This document shows, one piece after another, positions 32,425-40,481 of a DNA stretch of 40,481 nt. How positions within the stretch are numbered: position 1 is the first letter of the stretch; each line of letters starts with the position of its first letter. The notes below the pieces were generated by a model. That model made no database searches, was not told the DNA's origin, and worked only from the letters and a program-made list of their open reading frames with translations. Source of the DNA: Dimargaris cristalligena. Lineage: Eukaryota; Kickxellomycota; Dimargaritomycetes; Dimargaritales; Dimargaritaceae. The stretch is from contig JANBQC010000233.1 of the NCBI GenBank assembly GCA_027576995.1, forward strand, positions 1 to 40,481, written 5' to 3'. The position numbers and the translations under genes are program-made.

Positions 32425-32880
32425 TCAGTTGCCAACAGCAACAGGCACAACAATAGGTACCACCACCCCCAATGGAATTCGGCTATTGGTCTGCACCTCC
32501 TCTCCCATCCCACCCCTAATCCCTTGTTCACGCACTTGCCATGCGGAACTGGGGTTGGTCCAAAGATCCGCGCTAGCTGGGCACCACCACTGAACACTGT
32601 TTGTCCAAGGGATGGGACAAGAGGGATTGTCCGTAAATAATACCGAACAACGTGGCTGACTCGAAGTGGGAATCGTATCGTCTGTGGAATGTTTGGATGG
32701 AAGGCACCGAGCCACGCGGGGGAGGGAAGGAGGGATTGTTATAACCATAACAGTAGGATGCGGTGAAGAAGTGGGAAACCGGTCGAGCACATGAGGGAGA
32801 CTGCACCCATATTTACCAGAAGACGCCGGGGTCGCTCTGTCCCCTAAGTACTTTCCATTTTCGTTTATAGTGGCGGTCAC
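32425..32880 (-). CDS. Possible terminal exon of an unknown Cys/Trp/Pro-containing protein
   Basis: A 151-codon open frame on the minus strand. Its apparent start is not an ATG; instead CACTAAC then CTCCAG just upstream (about 32881-32900) looks like a branch point and 3' splice site, so this may be the last exon of a spliced gene. The product has a cluster CSVLFTDNPSC...QWWCP and ends with a hydrophobic run IPLGVVVPIVVPVAVG, as if entering a membrane segment. I could not assign upstream exons in 32900-34200. No domain recognised. Confidence 0.35.
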   Translation of the reverse strand: MTATINENGKYLGDRATPASSGKYGCSLPHVLDRFPTSSPHPTVMVITIPPSLPRVARCLPSKHSTDDTIPTSSQPRCSVLFTDNPSCPIPWTNSVQWWCPASADLWTNPSSAWQVREQGIRGGMGEEVQTNSRIPLGVVVPIVVPVAVGN

Positions 32881-32899
32881 TGGAGTCTGTTAGTGGTGG

Positions 32900-34560
32900 C
32901 CGAGCCAGGCTTTAATAAGAAAAATACACAGCAGTGACGTAAATAGCAAAACAGCCCCCAATTAAAAGGCCATTTCTAATTGGGCGACTTCCGATCGGAC
33001 ATTTACAAAACAACATTAGGTGGGGGGCTAAGTTCCATACCACCTCGCTGATTTTAGCCAGTGGGGCATGGCAAGATCTCTTTAATCCACCCGTTGCCCC
33101 CGAAATAACTTCCAAATACCAATCTACGCCCACATTAATTTTATAAAAATAACACACCCTTGGCGAGTGCCTAATGCGGAAGCCAGAATCCCCAAGTGAC
33201 CCAGGAACCCAGTCCGAATCAGCTTCGTGAACTTTAAAATATACGGTTTCTTTGGGAGATGAACCTTAAAAGCTTAAGCGGGGATTGGGCTCGTCCTAGC
33301 GATACCATTAATAATCCCTGCTACTAGCGCGGGATGGGGGGAAGACTTGGGTGAAACAAATAACCATACCTATTCCCATAAGAAGCCAGTTGGGCGGCTG
33401 GTGGAAGGAGTGGAATTGCGGGGCGCGGGAAGAGGCTACCCCCACTCTGAAAGGGAAGTGGTGCGGAAAATGATACTCGACATCCTTCTACTCCACTCTC
33501 CCTTCGCTGTGATTCAGTAGATAGGAGGCAACTACATCATAGGAACCCCACAGTAGACGGTTATCATTGGGTAAATAGCCTTTGGGATTTAACACCTAAC
33601 TAAGAGTTCCTGGACCTTCCGTCAGGGTGTGCACAGGGTGTGCCGGGGAAGGGGGAAGGGGAGGGGGGGAAGGAGGGACTGGGTGGGCAAGCCAAATACA
33701 TCCTAGCTACTGTGGGAAGGAAGGGGAGGCTATGGTAGGTTGCATGGCTACATCTCTCCCCTCCCTTTCTTTACCAGCTTCGCACATCGACTCACTCTCC
33801 TTTTCACCAAGTGTCAGCCATTATCACTACTGGACGAATCGGCTAATGGCGGGCTGCATGAAAGTATACCACTAAATACCGTTGTGCTGTTGCGCTCAAT
33901 GTAATCGAGGAGACAGCCATGAAAAGGATAATCGCGAAGTGGAATATGCAGCGATGTACTAGCAGTGGCCGTGTAATTAAAGGGAATCTAACGGGGGGAG
34001 GAGGGTGTAATGTGGTGGGGCGGGGGGACAAGTTGAAGAAGACCGGCCTGACCTTGGCGATCCTTCCCAAACTTATCGTATATGTGTGGGTGGGCGGATG
34101 AGTAATTTTAGTTTGACGACTGGCCTTATTTCCTGTGGCATGGCGGGTTAGCACAAAGTAAGGAACCGTTTAAACTGCAGCAGCCAGAAACCACCGTTTG
34201 GACCGAGGTTCGGCTCCTCCACTGTGGCTGGTCTGGCTCTCAGTCCTACTTTACCCCCCTCTCTCTCTCCTTCTCTTGCGCCTTTGTTCCTCACTCCCCG
34301 TGGTATCGCTAAACTAAGCGGGGGAGAGGGAACGGACTGTTAATTAGCCATTGGGCTGCAGGCGGTTCAGGTTGGTATAATGGGTACAGTGGGGTGTAAG
34401 GGTGGGAGGGCGGAGTAGGGTGGGAGGGGAGGGAAGCAATCCCAGTGTGCTTGGCGTGTTGCGAATCCGTGGATTACGGCGCAACTTGTGGACCAGTATA
34501 TAATCCCACCTCCCCGGCCGCCCACATGGTCAGTACTTCCTGATTATTCATTCCGTCTTA
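32900..34560. other. Unassigned region
   Basis: No supported gene. Purine-rich stretches (GGGGAAGGGG type) occur at about 33640-33690 and 34380-34440, and CT-rich stretches at about 34255-34290. Upstream exons of the frame at 32425-32880 may hide here. Confidence 0.4.
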
Positions 34561-36831
34561 CAGGTTTTCCTTAAATTTTTTCCGCCGTCCTTACGCGAGC
34601 CACATCGTTCTACTACCTTCTTATTTCCGTTCCGCGCTTCCCTTGTAGTTTGATTTTGGGTTTATACAATTCAGTCGAATATTTGGTGGGCCTTAGCTGA
34701 ATTGCTGCAACTGAGCCTCTTTGACAGCATCAGACTCTCCCCCTTCTCTTTGTTACAACCTACTTTACTTACCCACCTACTGCACTTGACCCGGTCCGCC
34801 CCATTCCCGCAATATCTGCGGTACCTTGGACTGTATTCACTCGCGAGCGTACTCCCTTTCACATATAGCCACATAAACGCACTTGAATAGCAACCGCGCA
34901 CATCTAACCCTCCGTACTCCACTCCTCTTACCCCCTCTTTCTGAGCGGATCGCGACATTGATTAACCGTGACTTGCGCCACCTTGTAGGTTGCGCTCCCC
35001 TTGATTTGGTCTTCCCTTCGCATCAACCCTACTGCCCCGTCCGTCGGTCGAAGGTACCGTTTTTATTCCGCTGCCGGGCCCTACGCCCCCCTCTTCTCAC
35101 CTACAATTTCTATTCTTTATAATGATCACTCCTTCCACTATTATTACAATATAGTCTTCGCTGTCTGATAGGATTTTTTATTATTATTATTATTTTCTAT
35201 TGCACTGCTTTCCCGGTTTGAATAGTTTTTGGGGCCTTGTATTCTAGCATTGGGTTTCATCACCGATCAAGCGGGGACTCCAAGTTGTGATTAATTGCCT
35301 ATACCATTGTCTTTGAAGCCTATCCGTAATCGTTTAAGCAGTCCTAGTTGTTCCCATTGTACTCTATTTAATCAGTCTTTAGCGTAGTGATATCCCCATA
35401 CTTCTGGCCATTTAGTATTCGTTTATCCCACCTGTTTGTCTAGTGGATCCGCCCAGTTGTTTATTATCTCGTTTCAGTGTTCTATTCGATACTTTTCTTT
35501 ATTGCCACTATTCGACCGCTACCGCTTCGTATTCATCTCTTGATATTCAGTGTAAAGGGATACTGTTCTGTTTTTGGAGGTTGGCTTAGTCACTGTCGTT
35601 GATATCTAGTTGTTTTACAAGTGAAAGTTCAAAAAAAATCTAACCACTTCCTGCTATCAATATTTTTGCACACCACTCACCCCCCGCTCACTTAGCCTAG
35701 ACCCACTGCGCTCTCCTCCAGACATTGTACATCGGCACTTTATCTTCTGGGTCTTCCCACTCTCCGACTTCGGCCTAATTCCAGTACTCGCGCCCTTCAC
35801 TATATACATTGCTCCGATCGACTCGTCCATGAGCCAATCGCAATTACTAGGTATGTCGCTTTCCCGCCTGGCTATAGTCTATTTTATATAGTACGCGTTC
35901 CATGGGTTTCATATGCTCGCCTGGATGATTTTTTTTGGGGGGGGCAATGCATGCACGACTTCTTTTCCGGCGTCGTTTGGGGACATGGTCTTCAAAAGCC
36001 GCCTCTAAGTATTGGCGATGAGTTCCCACTTAAAAATGGCTGTAGTGTCCCCCTTCCAAGGTTATAGGGGGATCATTGGGCAAATAGCAGCCCTGTGACG
36101 CGGTTGGATTTGCCCAGCAGATATAAGCCATTTTCCTTACGAAATTACAAGTATTTTACTATCATCTCCTTTTTATTTTTCATTTACGATGGCCCGGCAT
36201 TGTCTAAATCTATTAACTTCCTCTATTCTATCCCTGTGCTTTTTATGATATTTATAAATATACCGGATTGGTGACAGTAGCCTTCAGCCCAACTTCTCAG
36301 TCGACCTAGGGTCCAGCTGCCTGGAGAACCTGTCCATTCCCCGCTTCTATTTGAATTGCCTTGTTTATTGCATGTGCCGCAACATAGTTGCACACCTGTT
36401 TAAAGTACATAATCCGCATTTCCTTGCCATTGTTCCCGTAGCTTTGTGGATGTTCTATGTGAAGCACACTGCGCCCGGTAGTTAAATTCACACCCTACAC
36501 TACGCTCCCAGCTTCTGCTATAGTCATTTTTATTCTTACTGAAATCACGTAATCACACCCATACAGTCGATTTGGCTCCGTTTTTTCATACATCGGAAGT
36601 TTTGCCGCCAAACCGCTCTTTGGTGGCTCTTCTCCACTTGGTTGATAATAGTTTGCCAATCAGAACCTTAGTTTCTTTCCACGCCATCATTGGCACTTTT
36701 TACAACCTGCGCTTATTCTGATCCCGGGATACATAGAGTCCGCTTTCGTATACCCCTTTACAGAGCTCTTTGACTTCGCTCTACTTTGTAAGTTTTCTGG
36801 TGGATATTCTTTTTTTGGTTGGTTCCCCACT
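34561..36831. promoter_or_regulatory. Long pyrimidine-rich upstream region of the bZIP gene
   Basis: Over 2 kb without a supported gene, rich in C/T on the plus strand and poor in upstream coding potential. It probably contains the promoter and a long 5' leader. Short upstream ORFs exist, such as 34702-34890 and 36306-36491 (minus), without recognisable products. Transcript start cannot be placed. Confidence 0.45.
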
Positions 36832-38496
36832 ATGCAATCACCAATGTCGTATACTATGTCACAGGCATCTGGGCCGGGTAACGTCACCGGCACCATGGTG
36901 GCCTCCCAACTCACCCAGCACTCATCGTCAGCCGCCATGTCCGGCCAAATGTCCCCATATTTCCCTCACGGTGGCTCTGGTATACACGCTACCCGGGCCT
37001 CATCCAGTGGAACTGCGTCCGAGACCTCTCCTCTCGCCAACTCCACCATGATGGGCAATTTAAATACCGCTTCGCTGTCGCAGGGGGGAGTGGACCAGCG
37101 CACTTGGGCCCTGCTAAACGCCGTGGTGCAAGGGAGCAGTGGCTCCCCAGTCCCCTCCTTGCAATCTCCTCGTACCTGCTCGCCATTCGCCGGGACTCGA
37201 GGTGCCCCCCCAACCAACAACTCCGTTGTAGTTGGATTAGCCAACTTTAACAAGTCCGACTCGGACGGAGAGGCAGTGTCGGACTCATCACTGCCCCGAT
37301 CCGTACCATCGGCCCTCCTGGCAAATAGCATGCACCCACCTCAACTTTCGATTTACCAACGTCGTATGAGCACGAATGGGTCCAAGAAGATTGCCCCTTT
37401 GTGCACCCCAACTCTGATGACCGCGCAGGAACAACCGCAGGGCATCTACCCATCCCCTCACCCCCACATGCACCACAATCCCCATATGCTGGCCCTTTAT
37501 TCTCCCGCCATGGCCAGCCCTTTCTTGGGCTATTCGACTTTCGCCTCATCCTATTCGGCCCCGCCCACACCCTGCGATGGGGCACCGATGGACATGATGG
37601 TATCGGCCGGTAACAAACATTTTCATCCTTACCTAAACGGACCCGCCTCATTATCGCCTACGGATGACAGTTTTGGTTTCTCGGCGGGACTGATGCCCAC
37701 ATCCCTGGGTCACACCCCCTGCTCCGCTGCCGCGTCCGGCTCCCTGGCCCATATGAATGGGGGTAATCTAGGGGGACCCTCCGGGATGGTGAATGGCATT
37801 CCCCTCAGCGCCGGGGTCGATATGAACCTCCACGACAACCTGTCCTACTACGGTGAGGGAAATTCCGTGCCCCCGCCGGATCAGTACGAGAGCGTCTCTA
37901 ACCGTCGGCTCAGCCGGCGCCGGGAACGGAACCGATTGGCGGCCCGACGGAGTCGGGAAAAACGGTCGCAGTATATTACCGATCTCCAAAACCAGAACAC
38001 CATGCTGCACCGCCAACTACTCCAGATTCACCAGCAACTCAAGGCCTGCACGGAGGAACTGAATCAGTTCCGCCGCATGTACCCCTCGCCCATCAGCCCC
38101 GGGTTTTCCCTGAGCAACACGGCCGTCACGAGCAATAACCACGGCTGTAACAGCAGCAGCAGTGGGCATTCCACCCTAATGGGCGTGGGGGGAGCAGGCA
38201 GTGAAGGCACCGGCATGTCATCTGCTGCCACTCACCATGGTGGACATCCACCACCTCTCACAGCCAGCCTGATTACCGCCGGTATGAGCTCCGCACCACC
38301 GGTGTCACCGATGATTCCGACGGGCTTGGTCTCTCCGGCCATGTACGCCCCCTACTTTCCCCAATCCCCCGGATTCCCCTTCCTGGTGTCTCAAGCTACC
38401 GGTACTACCCCAACATCCGGCCCCCAGGAGGGTATGTCCCACTGTGTTTCGCAGTCACCCTCGGCTTCCCCCGACTCTTTCGGCCATCGATTGTAA
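36832..38496 (+). CDS. bZIP transcription factor
   Basis: A 554-residue single-exon nuclear DNA-binding protein. The N-terminal 340 residues are S/P/G/T-rich and disordered-looking, with an acidic serine patch SDSDGEAVSDSS that could be phosphorylated. The bZIP domain lies at about 356-415. The basic region RRRERNRLAARRSREKR matches N-x7-R (Asn367, Arg375), and the zipper starts exactly nine residues later: Leu385, Leu392, Ile399, Cys406, Phe413. The zipper is thus short and weak at its C-terminal end. The basic region is closest in style to GCN4/ATF-like factors (xxAARRSR) rather than to Yap/AP-1 fungal factors (AAQRAFR), but subfamily is uncertain. A histidine- and proline-rich stretch lies near 205-220 and the tail is S/P-rich. 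The ATG at 36832 is preceded by a C/T-rich leader; MSYTM a few codons on offers alternatives. Confidence 0.92.
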   Translation: MQSPMSYTMSQASGPGNVTGTMVASQLTQHSSSAAMSGQMSPYFPHGGSGIHATRASSSGTASETSPLANSTMMGNLNTASLSQGGVDQRTWALLNAVVQGSSGSPVPSLQSPRTCSPFAGTRGAPPTNNSVVVGLANFNKSDSDGEAVSDSSLPRSVPSALLANSMHPPQLSIYQRRMSTNGSKKIAPLCTPTLMTAQEQPQGIYPSPHPHMHHNPHMLALYSPAMASPFLGYSTFASSYSAPPTPCDGAPMDMMVSAGNKHFHPYLNGPASLSPTDDSFGFSAGLMPTSLGHTPCSAAASGSLAHMNGGNLGGPSGMVNGIPLSAGVDMNLHDNLSYYGEGNSVPPPDQYESVSNRRLSRRRERNRLAARRSREKRSQYITDLQNQNTMLHRQLLQIHQQLKACTEELNQFRRMYPSPISPGFSLSNTAVTSNNHGCNSSSSGHSTLMGVGGAGSEGTGMSSAATHHGGHPPPLTASLITAGMSSAPPVSPMIPTGLVSPAMYAPYFPQSPGFPFLVSQATGTTPTSGPQEGMSHCVSQSPSASPDSFGHRL

Positions 38497-38781
38497 GTAG
38501 GGACCGATGGGGTGGGGGGGGGTGCCAACCCCTTGGGTATATGATTGGCACTCGAAATGGCATACTTCGAAATTCCCTTTTTTTATTCATTTTTTTTTCT
38601 ACTCCGTGTATTGTCTTACTTATCCTGGGCAACCATCCCACTATTAGCCCTGTAAATTGCTTTAAATCACATCGATTTTCGACTGCTACACCATCCCATG
38701 AAGCCCGATTATACGATCCCTCTGCACCCTTTCTGCTATTTGTCTAAACTACGTATAACTTTCCTTTAGTCTCAAATTGTT

Positions 38782-38970
38782 TTACGACATCAGTATAGAG
38801 AGGTACATAGCAGTCAATCCTATAAGTACCAGAGTGCTCAATATTAACTGCAATCCATAAATACGTTGAAATACTCTTCGCACACATTGCTTGCATTTGT
38901 GACTTTCCGCTTCACCTTTGTATTGCGGTTGCTGAGTCCTTACATCTAACGTGACCCTGATTGATTGCAC
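38782..38970 (-). CDS. Possible small membrane protein or terminal exon
   Basis: A 62-codon frame with an ATG start. A basic, cysteine-containing N-terminal half (KCKQC) is followed by one hydrophobic helix (about 41-60, LQLILSTLVLIGLTAMYLSIL). Third positions are not GC-biased, unlike the firm genes of this window, so it may be chance. Confidence 0.2.
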   Translation of the reverse strand: MQSIRVTLDVRTQQPQYKGEAESHKCKQCVRRVFQRIYGLQLILSTLVLIGLTAMYLSILMS

Positions 38971-39538
38971 ACCCTATTTGCTATTGCGCCTTGAAATCGC
39001 GATTGAAGAAAATTCAACCCAGTTGCCCGGAACAATCTAACATCTCGGCTTGTTGAATTCACTTTGGATATGTTAGTGGGTTCCCCCTCCTGTATAATAA
39101 AGCATCCTGTTCCAATGCAATTAGGTATAGAATCTGATAAACCACACGGTGAATCTAGAAGATACATCAGGTAAGCCTTCAATAACCCAGGCTTCATCGA
39201 AAAAATATGTACAAACGGGAAGGATTGTTAAAGTTATAGAGCCGGATTTGATATATGGTGGAAATTGATTCTATGTACCAAAAATTGAATCAGCAAAACC
39301 CAGCAGTAAAACGTAGTAGTAATATATGGTCCCGGGTTGGGATGACGCAAGTTTCGACGGGGGGGGGGGGGGCACTGCAATTGTAGGGCCGTCGGGGGAT
39401 GGAGGGGAGGGGGATGCTCCGGCAACCGAGTTAGACGGTGCATGGAAAGTATAGGGCATAATCGTTTAAGCTGATATATCTAGTCAAAATAAAAAACGTG
39501 ACAATATTAATCAGAGAGTTGGTGCCCATCAGAGAAAA

Positions 39539-39772
39539 TCATTTTATAAAATTTATACCTAGTCTACGAGTGGCCCTCTGGGCGAGTTCAAATGAACAAG
39601 GTAACGAGGGGTTTACTCGCACAAACGAATGCGGGGTACTGGACTTTTGCAAAGTATAGGTTAATAGCTGGATCCGCTCCATATCGGCCGAACCCTTCGG
39701 GTTCGAAACCTTTGGAGAAGCGAATGGCTTGGTAGGGATGAAAAAGTCGCCCGTCTGGTCGTACTCGAACAT
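39539..39772 (-). CDS. Possible first exon of an unknown protein
   Basis: A 77-codon frame starting at ATG 39772, opening MFEYDQTGDFF. Codon third positions are mostly G or C, as in the firm genes here, up to a GTATAA splice-donor-like site after RATRRL (about 39558). An overlapping frame (39588-39842) is also open, so one may be the shadow of the other. I could not extend it into a following exon: the next candidate acceptors lead to stops. Confidence 0.3.
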   Translation of the reverse strand: MFEYDQTGDFFIPTKPFASPKVSNPKGSADMERIQLLTYTLQKSSTPHSFVRVNPSLPCSFELAQRATRRLGINFIK

Positions 39773-40023
39773 CCATCAATTTTGGTTGTAGCTCCCATTT
39801 GGTGGGCAAAAGATTCTTTCTGTAGGGTCGGGTTACGACCATAACAGCTAAATGTACACCAGAGAAGCAGTAAAATATACTATTTGACGTACAAAGAGAT
39901 TTGCCGGCTCCTTGAATAGTGAAAAATAAATTCAGCCAACATTTAGGTACTCAAGTTGCTTACGATTTTATAATTTTGTAAAGTACAAACCATTCCTTTT
40001 CGGTATTGTGATGAATAAGCCAA

Positions 40024-40056
40024 TATCCCCAACGGTAACATCCTGGGGATACCGTT
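40024..40056. repeat. Interleaved inverted repeats
   Basis: TATCCCCA (40024-40031) pairs with TGGGGATA (40044-40051), while AACGGTA (40031-40037) pairs with TACCGTT (40050-40056). The two pairings overlap in pseudoknot order. No gene adjoins it closely. Confidence 0.5.
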
Positions 40057-40326
40057 TTTACTATACACTAGTACCTCTGCTCCATCTAATGATTCCAGGA
40101 GGTTTCCTTTTCTCCTGCTCATAAATATTATTATCTATAAATTACCTCTTATCGCTATACACGTAACAATTTAAAGCAATTGTTTCGCGAAGTAACCACA
40201 CTATGCGCATAGCTACTGGCTATTACAGGACATTGAAATATTTGATGTGTAGGTTTCATCAAGAAAATAGTAAACAGTGTCAATATTGGAGGACTGATTT
40301 TGGAATTAAATGAAAAATAATACTAT

Positions 40327-40400
40327 CGCTCCTGGGTGGGCTTGAACCACCAACCTCCTGATTAACAGTCAGACGCGCTAGCCAATTGCGCCACAGAAGC
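40327..40400 (-). tRNA. tRNA-Asn (anticodon GTT)
   Basis: The minus strand folds into a full cloverleaf of 74 nt including the discriminator base. The acceptor stem is GCTTCTG with CAGGAGC (one G-T pair), the anticodon stem-loop is TCTGA-CTGTTAA-TCAGG with GTT at 34-36, and the T arm contains GGTTCAAGCC. There is no intron. It is probably active: boxes A (TGGCGCAATTGG) and B (GGTTCAAGCCC) are intact. Confidence 0.95.
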
Positions 40401-40481
40401 TATATTATGTGTTGTGCAATAGCAGGAGAATAGTGAAAAGGAAAGTTTAAACAGTAATAAACGTCTGGTAAAAATCGGCAA
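40401..40481. other. Window end, nothing recognised
   Basis: Short 5' flank of the tRNA (minus strand); no further feature seen. Confidence 0.5.

Larger units (their letters stand above)
38497..40326. other. Spacer between the bZIP gene and tRNA-Asn
   Basis: AT-rich with a few open frames on the minus strand (38782-38970, 38946-39197, 39271-39459, 39539-39842). Only 39539-39772 has coding-like codon use and is listed separately. A G14 run lies at about 39358-39372. Confidence 0.45.

Noticed and set aside
36306..36491. 61-residue minus ORF with protein-like composition
   Set aside because: No ATG in good position, no adjoining exon that I can join, and it lies in the bZIP upstream region.
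37247..37651. 134-residue minus ORF inside the bZIP gene
   Set aside because: Antisense shadow of a GC3-rich coding sequence.
1..40481. CRISPR arrays or prokaryotic operons
   Set aside because: No spaced direct repeats of the right kind; gene structure and tRNA are eukaryotic.

Overview
This 40.5 kb window is nuclear DNA from a fungus. It holds a two-exon fimbrin (Sac6 type), a six-exon TSR3 rRNA-modifying enzyme, a fungal-style bZIP factor and a spliceosomal tRNA-Asn(GTT), with short GTAAGT...YAG introns, long pyrimidine-rich leaders and gene-sparse AT-rich spacers. An early-diverging lineage would fit, but that is inference; nothing here fixes the taxon.

Layout. (1) 0.6-3.8 kb: two tandem paralogous membrane RING-H2 proteins on the minus strand, probable E3 ubiquitin ligases. 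(2) 5.5-7.3 kb: TSR3, minus strand, rebuilt from six exons whose phases all agree. (3) 9.1-11.2 kb: fimbrin, plus strand, divergent from TSR3. (4) 12.6-23.1 kb: the most interesting part, four minus-strand genes for secreted proteins. Each has a signal peptide, a rapidly varying low-complexity or tandem-repeat middle, and a shared C-terminal domain of about 150 residues with two invariant cysteines 143-144 residues apart. I do not recognise this domain. Genes 2 and 3 lie in a tandem duplication of about 2.8 kb that also preserves noncoding hairpins. (5) 25.4-27.7 kb: a decayed copy of the start and upstream region of gene 4, CpG-poor, with a premature stop made by CAA to TAA, and split by two inverted solo LTRs with 5-bp target duplications. 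(6) 27.7-36.8 kb: mostly unassigned sequence with a few weak exon-like ORFs, a 5S-rRNA-like relic and a strong 19-bp hairpin. (7) 36.8-38.5 kb: a bZIP transcription factor. (8) 40.3 kb: tRNA-Asn.

The housekeeping genes (TSR3, fimbrin, tRNA) appear conserved and GC3-rich, while the secreted cluster and its relic look like a fast-evolving, duplication-driven island. Signal peptides, repeats and lineage-specific expansion suggest an extracellular or surface role, for example in host or partner contact, but that is inference only.
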